Positions 7,572-22,500 of a DNA stretch of 64,000 nt are shown here, piece by piece (within the stretch, counting starts at the first letter, position 1; the number at the start of each line of letters is the position of its first letter). The notes beneath the pieces are model-generated. The model saw only the letters and a program-made list of their open reading frames with translations. It was not told the DNA's origin and made no database searches. The translations under genes were made by a program, and so were the position numbers. Source of the stretch: G963674835 sp963674835 (GTDB lineage Bacteria; Planctomycetota; Planctomycetia; Pirellulales; Thermoguttaceae); the NCBI GenBank assembly GCA_963674835.2, contig CAXXKC010000003.1, positions 3,637,636 to 3,701,635 on the forward strand. The letters are read 5' to 3'.

Positions 7572-10500
7572 ATGAGCCGCAAGTCCGCGACCGCTGGAAG
7601 GAAGAGGCATCGATGTTTACGTTCTCGCTCGCGGCAATCGGCCTGGTTGGGCGGCGCCACTTTGCCAACCGCGACTCGCGCACGCTCGCTTCGCGTGGAG
7701 GAGTTGGAAGACCGCAGGCTGCTAAGCAGCGTGATCTTCTCGGAAACCCTTGACAGCGACCCCGGCTGGACATGTCAGGGCCAATGGGCCTTTGGTGATC
7801 CTGCCGGGCTGGGTGGAACGTACTATGGTAATCCTGATCCAGGTACAGGGTATACCGGCAGCAACGTGTATGGCGTCAATCTCAGCGGGAATTATAGCAC
7901 CTCGAGTGGCGGCCCCTATTACCTGACGACCGCTGCAATCAACTGCAGCGGCTATGAGGACGTTAATCTCAAGTTCTGGCGATGGCTCAACACCGACCGC
8001 CCCGGCCTTGTGCCGGCGACTGTCCAGGTCTCGAACAGCGGATACGCCTGGAAGTCCGTCTACAGCAATACCAGTTCGGTGACAGATAATGCCTGGAGCC
8101 AGGTTACCTATGATATCAGCACGGTCGCCGACGGACAGTCGACCGTTTATGTGCGGTGGGGCTACCGAGTTTTTCCCAGTGCTTACGCGTACTCAGGCTG
8201 GAACATTGACGACGTCTCACTTGAGGGTACCGACATCTGGCCGCCGACCGTCGACAGCTATACTCCGGCAGACAATGCCACGGGCGTGGCAATCAGCTCG
8301 AACCTGGTGATCGATTTCAGCGAGAACGTCCAGAAGGGAACCACGGGGAGCATCCTCATCAAGAAGACGTCCGACGACTCCACGGTCGAGACGATCGCCG
8401 TGACCGACGCCCGGGTGACGATCTCCGGCGACGCAGCGACGATCAACCCCACCTCAGATTTATCGGCGGGCACCGGCTACTACGTGCAGGTCACCAGCGG
8501 AGCCTTTGAAGATCTCGCTGGGAACGACTGGACGGGAGTCAGCGGCACCACAACCTGGAACTTCAGCACCAGCGGTGTTGCGAACACGGATTGCGGTGAT
8601 GCGCCCGATACGGCAATTGGTACAGGTGCCGGCAACTACAATACGCTTTCGTCCGACAATGGTCCGAGTCACGTGATTGTGGCCGGGCTGTATATGGGAG
8701 CCTCCGTGGATGATGACGACGGAACGCTGCAAAATGCGGCGGCTGATGCCGACGATGTCAATCACGCCCTGCCGGACGATGAGGACGGGTTGAACTATCC
8801 CCTGGGCGATCTGACGTTGACCATTGGTGCGCAGCCAGCGGTCAATGTGATTGTGACGAACCTGACTGGGAGCACCGCCACTCTTTTCGGCTGGATCGAT
8901 TACAACAACAATGGCCTCTTTGACAACGTAACTGAACGAGCGCAGGCACCGGTGGCCAACGGCACGACCGGCGAGATTGTGACGCTTACCTTCCCTACCG
9001 TGCCCGAGGGATTCACGGGCACGACGTATGCCCGGTTTCGTTTAAGCACCGACGCCGCCGCGGCCAACGCGACGGGCGCCGCCTTGAATGGCGAGGTAGA
9101 GGACTATGTCGTGACAATCACCACACCTGCCAGCGGCAGCGTTGCCGGCACGATGAAGATCGCAAGCGACATAGGCGGCGGACCGACGCTGAGCAGCTAC
9201 AGCTATTTCGGCAGTTCTGTCTCCACTGTGGGCGACCTGGACTCCGATGGCGTGACCGATCTGGTTGTCGGGGCTGAGGGCGTTGCTGATTGGCGAGGCG
9301 CCTTATACGTGCTCTTAATGAACGTGGACGGCACGGTCAAGAGTTTGCAGGAGATAGGCACTGGTCTGAGCGGCGAACCGATCTTGTCTAGCAACGATTG
9401 GTTTGGCAGTTCTGTCACCTCGTTGGGCGATCTGAACGGAGATGGCGTGACCGATCTGGTGGTTGGGGCTGACGGCGATACCACCGGAGGTAGCTATGCG
9501 AGTCATCGCGGTGCCGTGTATGTGCTGATGATGAATTCCGACGGCACGGTCATGTCTTCCCAGAAGATAGCCAGTGGCACAGGCGGTGGACCGATATTGG
9601 CCGATTACGACTACTTCGGTAGTTCTGTCACCGCGTTGGGCGACCTGGACTCCGATGGCGTGACCGATCTGGCGGTTGGGGCTGAAGAGGATGCTACCGC
9701 CGGGCCCAGACGCGGTGCAGTTTACGTATTGTTCATGAACCCCGACGGCACGGCCAAAAGTCTACAGAAGATTGCCAGTGGCGTAGGTGGCGGGCCGACG
9801 CTGAGCAACTACAGCTATTTCGGCAGTTCTGTCTCCGCGATGGGCGACCTGGACGGTGACGGCATCACTGATCTGGCTGTTGGAGCCCGGGGTGATGGAA
9901 CTGGGGGTTCTCTACACGTGCTGTTCCTGAACGCGAACGGCACGGTCAAGAGTTCGCAAAAGATAGCCAGCGGAATGAACGGCGCACCGACGCTCGCCAG
10001 TGGGGACTTGTTCGGCACCTCCATTACTTCCCCGGGTGACCTTGACGGCGACGGCATCACCGATCTGGTTGTTGGGGCTCGGGGAGATGATTCTGACCGT
10101 GGCGCACTACACGTGCTGCTGATGAACTCCGATGGCACCGTCAAGAGCACTCAGAAGATAGCCAGTGGAATTAGCGGCGGACCAACGCTGAACAACCGTG
10201 ACGACTTCGGCAGTTCCGTCACGTCGTTGGGCGATCTCAACGGAGATGGTTTGACCGATCTGGCTGTCGGGGCTCGGGGAGATGATTATGACTGTGGCGC
10301 ACTACACGTGCTGTTCTTGGCCTCGTTCTTCGACTTCGGCGACGCACCCGATACAGCGGCCAGTTCGGGTACTGGCAATTACAACACACTCTCGACCGAC
10401 AATGGGCCCCGGCACACCATCGTAGCGGGATTGTACATGGGAGCTTCCGTGGACGGCGACAGTGGAACGCTTCAAAACGCGGCTGCCAGTGCAGACGATA

Positions 10501-13500
10501 ACAGCGGCACTGATGACGAGGACGGATTAAGTGATCCGGCGTCCGATCTGACGGTCACGGTCGGTGCGCAGCCCACCGTCGATGTGACCATAACCAACAC
10601 GACTGGCGCTACCGCAACGCTCTTCGGTTGGATCGACTACAACAACGATGGCCTGTTCGACAACGCGACCGAACGCGCACAAGCCGCGGTTGCCACCGGC
10701 ACCGAGGGCGGGACGGTGACACTTACCTTCCCGACCGTGCCCACAGGATTCCTGGGCACGACCTATGCCCGCTTCCGCCTGAGTACCGACGCAGCCGCAG
10801 CCGACGCTACCGGTGCGGCTTCAGACGGTGAGGTTGAAGATTATGTCGCCACAATCATCGAGTTGGCTCCGCCGATGTTGGCCGCCGAACCAGCCACGAC
10901 GCTGGGCACGGAGAACACGATTGCTTGGTCAGGCGTTGCGGACGCGGACGCGTACTATGTCGAATGCGATAATGACTTCGACTTCACGTCAGTCGAAGCA
11001 ACTAGTGGGTGGATTGCCGCAACAGAGTACACATTCACCGGACTGACTCCTCAAGAGACGTATTACTATCGCGTCAAAGCCCGTCTAGTCACCGCGCCTG
11101 GTACGACCGACTCGTGGATGCAAACAAACCAGTCGCAATTCGAAGCAGTGGAAAACGACTTAGCGAACGTCGATACGATTTCGAGTCCGGGGGATGTTCG
11201 CTTGGCGATCGGCCCCAGTGTCCTTTTCCGAGATGGCTTTGAAGACGGGAACTACGACGGGTGGGAGGATGGCGAAGATAGCGTCGAACGAGGTGTCACG
11301 GACATGGTGGCGGCCGAAGGGAATTACAGTTTCGTAATCAGTGGTGGTAACAATAGCCATTTTGAAGGTGTTTCCCATACACTCTCGAGTCTCATGCCTG
11401 ATCGAATTGATTTCTCCGTGTTTTCTGTTGACTCGAGTGCTGCGGACGGGTATTTCGTGGTCGGGGTCGGCCCGCAGGTCTCCCAAACTGCTGTGTTCTT
11501 TTATTTGGGTTCCGACGGTAAGATGCATCTTAACAATGGTACCGTAGCGCCCATTTACAATGCCTTTCAGTGGTATGATATCTCCTTCATTTTCGACTGG
11601 GGCACAAAGACCTTTGACTGGTACGTGAATGACACCTTGATAGAGGATGATTTACCTTTCCGGAGTACAAGTGTTAATTGGCTTGACTACGTCTACTTGT
11701 ACAATTTCAACTACTCGGCGGCGTGCTGGGATGGCATCACGTTCTCCGGTGCAGGATACTTGACCGCCGGCGCCATCGCCTCAGAAACGCTTTCACCAGA
11801 TCCATTTTCTAACTGGAATGCGCTCACATTCAGCGCGACGGCGCCGGCCGGTACGTCGCTTACGGTTGACTTGCTCGACGGCTCAGGTGCATTGCTTGCA
11901 GAAGATGTCGGTTCGGGCGCCGATCTCGGGGCACTCGGAATCACCGACACCTCGATAAGACTGCTGGCAAACCTCTCGACGACCAATCCGGGCGTTACGC
12001 CTGCGCTGCACGACTGGTCGGTAAGCTGGCAAGCGACGGCACCTACCTACCTTGAGAGTGACTGGTCGGACTTTGAGTTTTCCACTCAGATTGCCCCCTC
12101 CACTGCACCCGATGCTGTGGACCTCGTGGCGACCAGCGATACAGGTGTGGACAGCTCGGATGATCTCACACGGCTGGACAATAGCACAAGCGAGACCCGG
12201 CTGGAATTCAGTGTCGCAGGCACCGTGACCGGCGCAACCGTTACCGTCTACGCTGACGGAACTGCGATCGGCAGCGCCGTAGCGAGCGGCACCACGACGA
12301 CCGTGACCACCGATGGTACCTATCGCTTGTCAGACGGACTCCACAGCTTTACCGCCCGCCAGGTTGAGCCGGGAAAGGCTCTGTCGGACCAGAGCGCCGC
12401 TCTTGCGGTTACGATTGACACCCAAGCGCCCTTCGTCCCCAACTATGCCGGGGAACTCGATTTCGGTTTCGGCGGCGGTGGTATTGTCATTACAGACGTG
12501 AGCGGGAGCTATCCGGCTTATGCAAAGGCCGTGGCGATTCAGGAGGACGGACGGACTATCGTGGCCGGCTACGCCGAAGGAGGATTCGGAAGTTCTTACG
12601 ATTTCCTGATCGTTCGCTACAACGCGGATGGTACACTCGATTCCAGTTTTGGCTCGGGCGGAAAGGTGATTACGGATTTCGGAGGGGACAGTGACGAGGC
12701 CCACGCGGTTATCGTTCAACCGGATGGCAAGATTGTCGCGGCCGGGTACGTGCATCTCCCGGGGTACGACCACAAGTTCGCTCTCGTCCGGTACGAGGCA
12801 GACGGGACGCTGGACACGGAGTTCGGCGATAACGGTGTGGCGGGTATAGACATCGAGTTGGGTGGTTGCTTCTCGGCCTTGGCTGTTCAGGCCGACGGCA
12901 AGCTTCTCGCAGCAGGATACACCACCCGTTCTATCACTCCGGTCTGGAACGACGATTTCGTTCTCGTACGATATAACACCGATGGTAGCCTCGATACCGA
13001 CTTCGGTATTGACGGCATCGTGATGACCGATTTCTACGGGCTGAGTGACAAGGCAAGCGCACTAGCTATTCAGGCAGATGGGTGCATCATTGTCGCCGGG
13101 CATGCGAACAACAACTCGTCAGAGTTCGCCTTCGCACGGTACAATCCTGACGGAAACCTCGATAGTAGCTTCGGCGACAACGGAAGGAGAGCATTCTCGG
13201 TTGCTCACGGCTCTGCCGCTGTGAGTGATCTGGCGATCCAGCAGGACGGCAAGATTGTCGCGGTGGGAGATGCGTATTTTGGCAGTCCATACTCGTGGGC
13301 TCAGGACTTTGTCGTCGCCCGATTAACGAGTGACGGATCACTTGATTCGACTTTGGATGGCGACTACCCAATCATCGGGCCGGGGTTCGTTCATGCGGAC
13401 TTCGGGGCAATGGAATACGCTCGCGGTGTTGCCATTCAGTCCGACGGGCGAATCGTCGTCGCCGGATATACGGTTTGGTCGGGCACGGCCCGTCTTGCGA

Positions 13501-16500
13501 TGGCTCGGTATAACACAGATGGAAGCCTGGACACCAGTTTTTCTGACGATGGAATGCTGTCTACACCCATCGGCACGGAGGACGTCGAGACCAGCGCCAT
13601 GGTACAGCTGCCCGATGGACGCCTCCTGGTCGTCGGAAGCTATGGTAACACGGACTTCGTCGTGGCGCGCTATGCCGGCCGAGAAGCCGCGCCGGACCTT
13701 ATGGATTCCAGCGACAGTGGCCAAAGCGATCAGGATAACGTCACTACCGACATCACACCTTCCTTCTCCCTTCAGTTGTTTGAGGCACCGTATTTCCGCT
13801 TCTATTACGACGGCTCCAAGATTAGCGGTGACTTTGAGACTGGCACAAGCTACACGCTGCCACCTCAAGCCGATGGTACCCATGATTACACGTTCTTTGC
13901 AGTCGACGCCGCAGGCAACCAATCGACCGAGAGTGTTGCCTTGAGTGTTACCATCGACACCGCGGCGCCGGTAGTAACAGTCACCAGCCTGACCGCCAAC
14001 GACTCGACGCCCGTGTTGACAGGTACGGTAAGCGACGGGCTGTTTCAAGTGGTGGTAAATGGCAAGACCTACACATCGGGTGATGGGAATCTGTCAGTCA
14101 CTGGGACGGACTGGACACTCCAGCTCCCGCTGGAGGATGTCTTGGATGAGGGAACGTACGAAGTCGCGGCGTCGGCCACGGACTTGGCGGGCAACACAGG
14201 AACGGATAGCACGGCGGACGAGTTGGTGATCGATATCACCGCCCCGCTCTCGACGATTCGCTTCCCGGGTCACGGCGAGTCGTACAGCGTGACCAGTTGG
14301 GAAGACGCGATCAGCGGCGAAGCGTCTGATGATAGGTCGGGCCTGGACAGAGTTGAGATCAGCATCCAGCAAGGGGCGGGCAACTTTTGGGACGGAGATG
14401 GCTTTTACAGTGCGAACGAGTACCTCCTGACGGCCGCCGGCACCACATCTTGGTCGCTGGCGTTTGCCAGGGGCAACTTCCCGGCTGATGGAGACTACAC
14501 AGTATATGTCCAGGCGACCGACATGGCGGGTAACGTGCAGGACTCCACCGTGATGTTCATGTTCGACAACACGGTGGAGATTCACGGGGCGAAGTGGAAC
14601 GACTTAGACGCGGACGGGGTGTGGGACGCGGGGGAACCGGCCCTGGCGGACTGGATCATCTACCTGGACGCCAACGGCAACGGTCAAGTCGATGTCGGTG
14701 AGCGCTGGGCGAGAACCGATGCGGACGGCACCTACCGTCTCACCGACCTGGCTGCCGGCGATTACACGGTAGCCGAGGTCGTTCCGGACGGCTGGGTGCA
14801 GTCCTATCCGTCGTCGGGTGCGGTTCCCGGAACGCATCAGGTGTCCCTCAGTGAAGGGCAGATTGTCGAGGACGTTGATTTCGGCAACTGGCAGGCGGCG
14901 GAGATCCACGGAGCGAAGTGGAATGATTTAGACGCGGACGGGGTGTGGGATGCGGGTGAGCCGGGCCTGGCGGGCTGGACCATCTACCTCGACCAGAATG
15001 GCAACGGCGAACTCGACGACGGCGAACCGAGCACCGAAACGTTGGCGGATGACCCGGCGACCACCGAGATCGACGAGACGGGGATGTACGCATTCATCGA
15101 CCTGTTCCAGGGCGACTATATCGTGCGAGAGGTGCTTCAGGAAGGCTGGGATCAATCCTCTCCTGCTGGCGGTGCGTACGTCCTGACGCTGGCGCCTGGC
15201 GACATTCTGCTGGAGCAGGACTTCGGCAACTACCAGCTTGCCAGCATCAGCGGCCACAAGTGGAACGACGCGGACGTGGACGGGGTTTGGGACGTGGGCG
15301 AGCTGCCACTTCCAGGCCGGACCATCTATGTCGACCTGGACAATGACGGCCAGTGGGACGATCCCGAGGAGCCGTCTGCCGTGACAGGAAGCGATGGCAG
15401 CTACACGATCGCCGGCGTGGAGCCTGGCGAATACACCATCCGCGCGGTAACGGATTCTGGCTGGTTTTCGAGCTTGCCGATTGTGGGGCCGGGCGCTGAG
15501 TTCCGCGTCAACACGACCGCGGCCGGCGACCAACAACGGCCCACAATCGCTATGGCGCCCGACGGCAGCAGCGTGATCGCCTGGCAAGGTATCATGGATG
15601 TTGCCCATAACGAGATACTTCTGCAGAGATACAGCGCCGATGGCACGCCCGTGGGCGACGAGATTCGGCACACGCCGTCGACGGGCACACCTTACGACAA
15701 CCCCGCCATGGCGATGGACACGGAAGGCAACGTCAGTATTGCCTACCGGTACGGCGTGTCAGCTTACGAGTGGATTGCGATCGGTCGCTACTGGGCTGAC
15801 GGCACGGAGCGCGGCGGGCTTACGGCCACGAATGTGCGAGGGGACTATTCGAGCCCGTCGGTGGCGGTCAGTCGAGACGGGAAGCTCGCTGCGGTGTGGC
15901 GGAACTCCTCGAGTGAGGTCTATGCAAGGATTTGGGACGTGGACGACACAACCTTGGCCGGACCTTTCCAAGTGGATAGCTCGGGCGCATATGCCACCGT
16001 GGCGTGGGGTCGTGACGACCAGTTCATCGTGGCGTGGCAGCAGGGTGAGGAGATCTACGCCCGCATCTACGAGGTGGACGGCACGCCTGTTGGCGACGCC
16101 TTCCGCGTGAACACGTACACCAGCGGAGTGCAAGCTGCACCCTCGATTGCCAGCGATGGGATCGGGAACTTCGTGGTCAGTTGGTACAGCAACGAGCAGG
16201 ACGGCGAAGGGGGCGGTATTTTCGCTCGACTGTATCGTGCGGATGGAACTCCTGCTGGGGAGGAGTTCCAGGTCAACACGCACTGGGAGGGGGCTCAAAT
16301 CGCCCCGTCGGTTTCGATGCAGCCGGACGGTCATTTCGTGATTGCGTGGCAGAGTCGATACCAGGATGGCGACGGATACGGCATCTACGCGCAGGCCTTC
16401 CGTCCGGACGGAGCACCCTTGGGTCGGGAGATGCAGGTCAATACGTACACCCTTGGCGATCAGTCTGATCCGAGCGTTACGGTGAGCATGTCGGAGGAGT

Positions 16501-19500
16501 ACGGTCTGGGCGATTTCATCGTCACCTGGCAAAGCGACGATCAGGATGGCGACGGCACGGGGATTTATGCCAGGCGCTTCTCGCCGGCAACTCCCTACTA
16601 CGCCCTGGTGCTTGACTCCGGCGAGGTGGCCCAAGATATCGACTTCGGCAGCTTCCAAGGTTTCCAGCCCGCGGAGATTCACGGAGCGAAGTGGAATGAC
16701 TTAAATGCGGACGGGGTGTGGGATGCGGGGGAGCCGGGCTTGGCGGACTGGATCATTTACCTGGACGCCAACGGCAACGGTCAAGTCGATGTCGGTGAAC
16801 GCTGGGCGAGAACCGATGCAGACGGCACCTACCGTCTCACCGACCTGGCGGCCGGCGATTACACGGTAGCCGAGGTCATTCCGGACGGCTGGGTGCAGTC
16901 CTATCCGTCGTCAAGTGGGGTTCCCGGAACGCATCAGGTGTCCCTCAGTGAAGGTCAGATCGTCGAGAACATTAATTTCGGCAACTGGCAGGCGGCGGAG
17001 ATCCACGGAGCGAAGTGGAATGATTTAGACGCGGACGGGGTGTGGGATGCGGGTGAGCCGGGCCTGGCGGGCTGGACCATCTACCTCGACCAGAATGGCA
17101 ACGGCGAACTCGACGACGGCGAACCGAGCACCGAAACGTTGGCGGATGACCCGGCGACCACCGAGATCGACGAGACGGGGATGTACGCATTCATCGACCT
17201 GTTCCAGGGCGACTATATCGTGCGAGAGGTGCTTCAGGAAGGCTGGGATCAATCCTCTCCTGCTGGCGGTGCGTACGTCCTGACGCTGGCGCCTGGCGAC
17301 ATTCTGCTGGAGCAGGACTTCGGCAACTACCAGCTTGCCAGCATCAGCGGCCACAAGTGGAACGATGCGGACGTGGACGGGGTTTGGGACGTGGGCGAGC
17401 TGCCACTTCCAGGCCGGACCATCTATGTCGACCTGGACAATGACGGCCAGTGGGACGATCCCGAGGAGCCGTCTGCCGTGACAGGAAGCGATGGCAGCTA
17501 CACGATCGCCGGCGTGGAGCCTGGCGAATACACCATCCGCGCGGTAACGGATTCTGGCTGGTTTTCGAGCTTGCCGATTGTGGGGCCGGGCGCTGAGTTC
17601 CGCGTCAACACGACCGCGGCCGGCGACCAACAACGGCCCACAATCGCTATGGCGCCCGACGGCAGCAGCGTGATCGCCTGGCAAGGTATCATGGATGTTG
17701 CCCATAACGAGATACTTCTGCAGAGATACAGCGCCGATGGCACGCCCGTGGGCGACGAGATTCGGCACACGCCGTCGACGGGCACACCTTACGACAACCC
17801 CGCCATGGCGATGGACACGGAAGGCAACGTCAGTATTGCCTACCGGTACGGCGTGTCAGCTTACGAGTGGATTGCGATCGGTCGCTACTGGGCTGACGGC
17901 ACGGAGCGCGGCGGGCTTACGGCCACGAATGTGCGAGGGGACTATTCGAGCCCGTCGGTGGCGGTCAGTCGAGACGGGAAGCTCGCTGCGGTGTGGCGGA
18001 ACTCCTCGAGTGAGGTCTATGCAAGGATTTGGGACGTGGACGACACAACCTTGGCCGGACCTTTCCAAGTGGATAGCTCGGGCGCATATGCCACCGTGGC
18101 GTGGGGTCGTGACGACCAGTTCATCGTGGCGTGGCAGCAGGGTGAGGAGATCTACGCCCGCATCTACGAGGTGGACGGCACGCCTGTTGGCGACGCCTTC
18201 CGCGTGAACACGTACACCAGCGGAGTGCAAGCTGCACCCTCGATTGCCAGCGATGGGATCGGGAACTTCGTGGTCAGTTGGTACAGCAACGAGCAGGACG
18301 GCGAAGGGGGCGGTATTTTCGCTCGACTGTATCGTGCGGATGGAACTCCTGCTGGGGAGGAGTTCCAGGTCAACACGCACTGGGAGGGGGCTCAAATCGC
18401 CCCGTCGGTTTCGATGCAGCCGGACGGTCATTTCGTGATTGCGTGGCAGAGTCGATACCAGGATGGCGACGGATACGGCATCTACGCGCAGGCCTTCCGT
18501 CCGGACGGAGCACCCTTGGGTCGGGAGATGCAGGTCAATACGTACACCCTTGGCGATCAGTCTGATCCGAGCGTTACGGTGAGCATGTCGGAGGAGTACG
18601 GTCTGGGCGATTTCATCGTCACCTGGCAAAGCGACGATCAGGATGGCGACGGCACGGGGATTTATGCCAGGCGCTTCTCGCCGGCAACTCCCTACTACGC
18701 CCTGGTGCTTGACTCCGGCGAGGTGGCCCAAGATATCGACTTCGGCAGCTTCCAAGGTTTCCAGCCCGCGGAGATTCACGGAGCGAAGTGGAATGACTTA
18801 AATGCGGACGGGGTGTGGGATGCGGGGGAGCCGGGCTTGGCGGACTGGATCATTTACCTGGACGCCAACGGCAACGGTCAAGTCGATGTCGGTGAACGCT
18901 GGGCGAGAACCGATGCAGACGGCACCTACCGTCTCACCGACCTGGCGGCCGGCGATTACACGGTAGCCGAGGTCATTCCGGACGGCTGGGTGCAGTCCTA
19001 TCCGTCGTCAAGTGGGGTTCCCGGAACGCATCAGGTGTCCCTCAGTGAAGGTCAGATCGTCGAGAACATTAATTTCGGCAACTGGCAGGCGGCGGAGATC
19101 CACGGAGCGAAGTGGAATGATTTAGACGCGGACGGGGTGTGGGATGCGGGTGAGCCGGGCCTGGCGGGCTGGACCATCTACCTCGACCAGAATGGCAACG
19201 GCGAACTCGACGACGGCGAACCGAGCACCGAAACGTTGGCGGATGACCCGGCGACCACCGAGATCGACGAGACGGGGATGTACGCATTCATCGACCTGTT
19301 CCAGGGCGACTATATCGTGCGAGAGGTGCTTCAGGAAGGCTGGGATCAATCCTCTCCTGCTGGCGGTGCGTACGTCCTGACGCTGGCGCCTGGCGACATT
19401 CTGCTGGAGCAGGACTTCGGCAACTACCAGCTTGCCAGCATCAGCGGCCACAAGTGGAACGATGCGGACGTGGACGGGGTTTGGGATGCCGGCGAACCTC

Positions 19501-22500
19501 CCCTTGAAGGCCAGACCATCTATGTCGACCTGGACAATGACGGCCAGTGGGACGATCCCGATGAGCCGTCTGCCGTGACTGCCAGCGATGGCAGCTACAC
19601 GATCGGCGACGTGAAGCCCGGCGAGTACACCATCCGCGCGGTAACGGATTCTGGCTGGTTTTCGAGCTTGCCGATTGTGGGGCCGGGCGCTGAGTTCCGC
19701 GTCAACACGACCGCGGCCGGCGACCAACAACGGCCCACAATCGCTATGGCGCCCGACGGCAGCAGCGTGATCGCCTGGCAAGGTATCATGGATGTTGCCC
19801 ATAACGAGATACTTCTGCAGAGATACAGCGCCGATGGCACGCCCGTGGGCGACGAGATTCGGCACACGCCGTCGACGGGCACACCTTACGACAACCCCGC
19901 CATGGCGATGGACACGGAAGGCAACGTCAGTATTGCCTACCGGTACGGCGTGTCAGCTTACGAGTGGATTGCGATCGGTCGCTACTGGGCTGACGGCACG
20001 GAGCGCGGCGGGCTTACGGCCACGAATGTGCGAGGGGACTATTCGAGCCCGTCGGTGGCGGTCAGTCGAGACGGGAAGCTCGCTGCGGTGTGGCGGAACT
20101 CCTCGAGTGAGGTCTATGCAAGGATTTGGGACGTGGACGACACAACCTTGGCCGGACCTTTCCAAGTGGATAGCTCGGGCGCATATGCCACCGTGGCGTG
20201 GGGTCGTGACGACCAGTTCATCGTGGCGTGGCAGCAGGGTGAGGAGATCTACGCCCGCATCTACGAGGTGGACGGCACGCCTGTTGGCGACGCCTTCCGC
20301 GTGAACACGTACACCAGCGGAGTGCAAGCTGCACCCTCGATTGCCAGCGATGGGATCGGGAACTTCGTGGTCAGTTGGTACAGCAACGAGCAGGACGGCG
20401 AAGGGGGCGGTATTTTCGCTCGACTGTATCGTGCGGATGGAACTCCTGCTGGGGAGGAGTTCCAGGTCAACACGCACTGGGAGGGGGCTCAAATCGCCCC
20501 GTCGGTTTCGATGCAGCCGGACGGTCATTTCGTGATTGCGTGGCAGAGTCGATACCAGGATGGCGACGGATACGGCATCTACGCGCAGGCCTTCCGTCCG
20601 GACGGAGCACCCTTGGGTCGGGAGATGCAGGTCAATACGTACACCCTTGGCGATCAGTCTGATCCGAGCGTTACGGTGAGCATGTCGGAGGAGTACGGTC
20701 TGGGCGATTTCATCGTCACCTGGCAAAGCGACGATCAGGATGGCGACGGCACGGGGATTTATGCCAGGCGCTTCTCGCCGGCAACTCCCTACTACGCCCT
20801 GGTGCTTGACTCCGGCGAGGTGGCCCAAGATATCGACTTCGGCAGCTTCCAAGGTTTCCAGCCCGCGGAGATTCACGGAGCGAAGTGGAATGACTTAAAT
20901 GCGGACGGGGTGTGGGATGCGGGGGAGCCGGGCTTGGCGGACTGGATCATTTACCTGGACGCCAACGGCAACGGTCAAGTCGATGTCGGTGAACGCTGGG
21001 CGAGAACCGATGCAGACGGCACCTACCGTCTCACCGACCTGGCGGCCGGCGATTACACGGTAGCCGAGGTCATTCCGGACGGCTGGGTGCAGTCCTATCC
21101 GTCGTCAAGTGGGGTTCCCGGAACGCATCAGGTGTCCCTCAGTGAAGGTCAGATCGTCGAGAACATTAATTTCGGCAACTGGCAGGCGGCGGAGATCCAC
21201 GGAGCGAAGTGGAATGATTTAGACGCGGACGGGGTGTGGGATGCGGGTGAGCCGGGCCTGGCGGGCTGGACCATCTACCTCGACCAGAATGGCAACGGCG
21301 AACTCGACGACGGCGAACCGAGCACCGAAACGTTGGCGGATGACCCGGCGACCACCGAGATCGACGAGACGGGGATGTACGCATTCATCGACCTGTTCCA
21401 GGGCGACTATATCGTGCGAGAGGTGCTTCAGGAAGGCTGGGATCAATCCTCTCCTGCTGGCGGTGCGTACGTCCTGACGCTGGCGCCTGGCGACATTCTG
21501 CTGGAGCAGGACTTCGGCAACTACCAGCTTGCCAGCATCAGCGGCCACAAGTGGAACGATGCGGACGTGGACGGGGTTTGGGATGCCGGCGAACCTCCCC
21601 TTGAAGGCCAGACCATCTATGTCGACCTGGACAATGACGGCCAGTGGGACGATCCCGATGAGCCGTCTGCCGTGACTGCCAGCGATGGCAGCTACACGAT
21701 CGGCGACGTGAAGCCCGGCGAGTACACCATCCGCGCGGTAACGGATTCTGGCTGGTTTTCGAGCTTGCCGATTGTGGGGCCGGGCGCTGAGTTCCGCGTC
21801 AACACGACCGCGGCCGGCGACCAACAACGGCCCACAATCGCTATGGCGCCCGACGGCAGCAGCGTGATCGCCTGGCAAGGTATCATGGATGTTGCCCATA
21901 ACGAGATACTTCTGCAGAGATACAGCGCCGATGGCACGCCCGTGGGCGACGAGATTCGGCACACGCCGTCGACGGGCACACCTTACGACAACCCCGCCAT
22001 GGCGATGGACACGGAAGGCAACGTCAGTATTGCCTACCGGTACGGCGTGTCAGCTTACGAGTGGATTGCGATCGGTCGCTACTGGGCTGACGGCACGGAG
22101 CGCGGCGGGCTTACGGCCACGAATGTGCGAGGGGACTATTCGAGCCCGTCGGTGGCGGTCAGTCGAGACGGGAAGCTCGCTGCGGTGTGGCGGAACTCCT
22201 CGAGTGAGGTCTATGCAAGGATTTGGGACGTGGACGACACAACCTTGGCCGGACCTTTCCAAGTGGATAGCTCGGGCGCATATGCCACCGTGGCGTGGGG
22301 TCGTGACGACCAGTTCATCGTGGCGTGGCAGCAGGGTGAGGAGATCTACGCCCGCATCTACGAGGTGGACGGCACGCCTGTTGGCGACGCCTTCCGCGTG
22401 AACACGTACACCAGCGGAGTGCAAGCTGCACCCTCGATTGCCAGCGATGGGATCGGGAACTTCGTGGTCAGTTGGTACAGCAACGAGCAGGACGGCGAAG

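Noticed and set aside
15759..16682. Long open frames on the minus strand repeated in each 2,097-bp unit (247 and 307 codons)
   Set aside because: They are mirror frames of the giant gene caused by high G+C and codon bias; they repeat only because the unit repeats, and show no start signals or family features.
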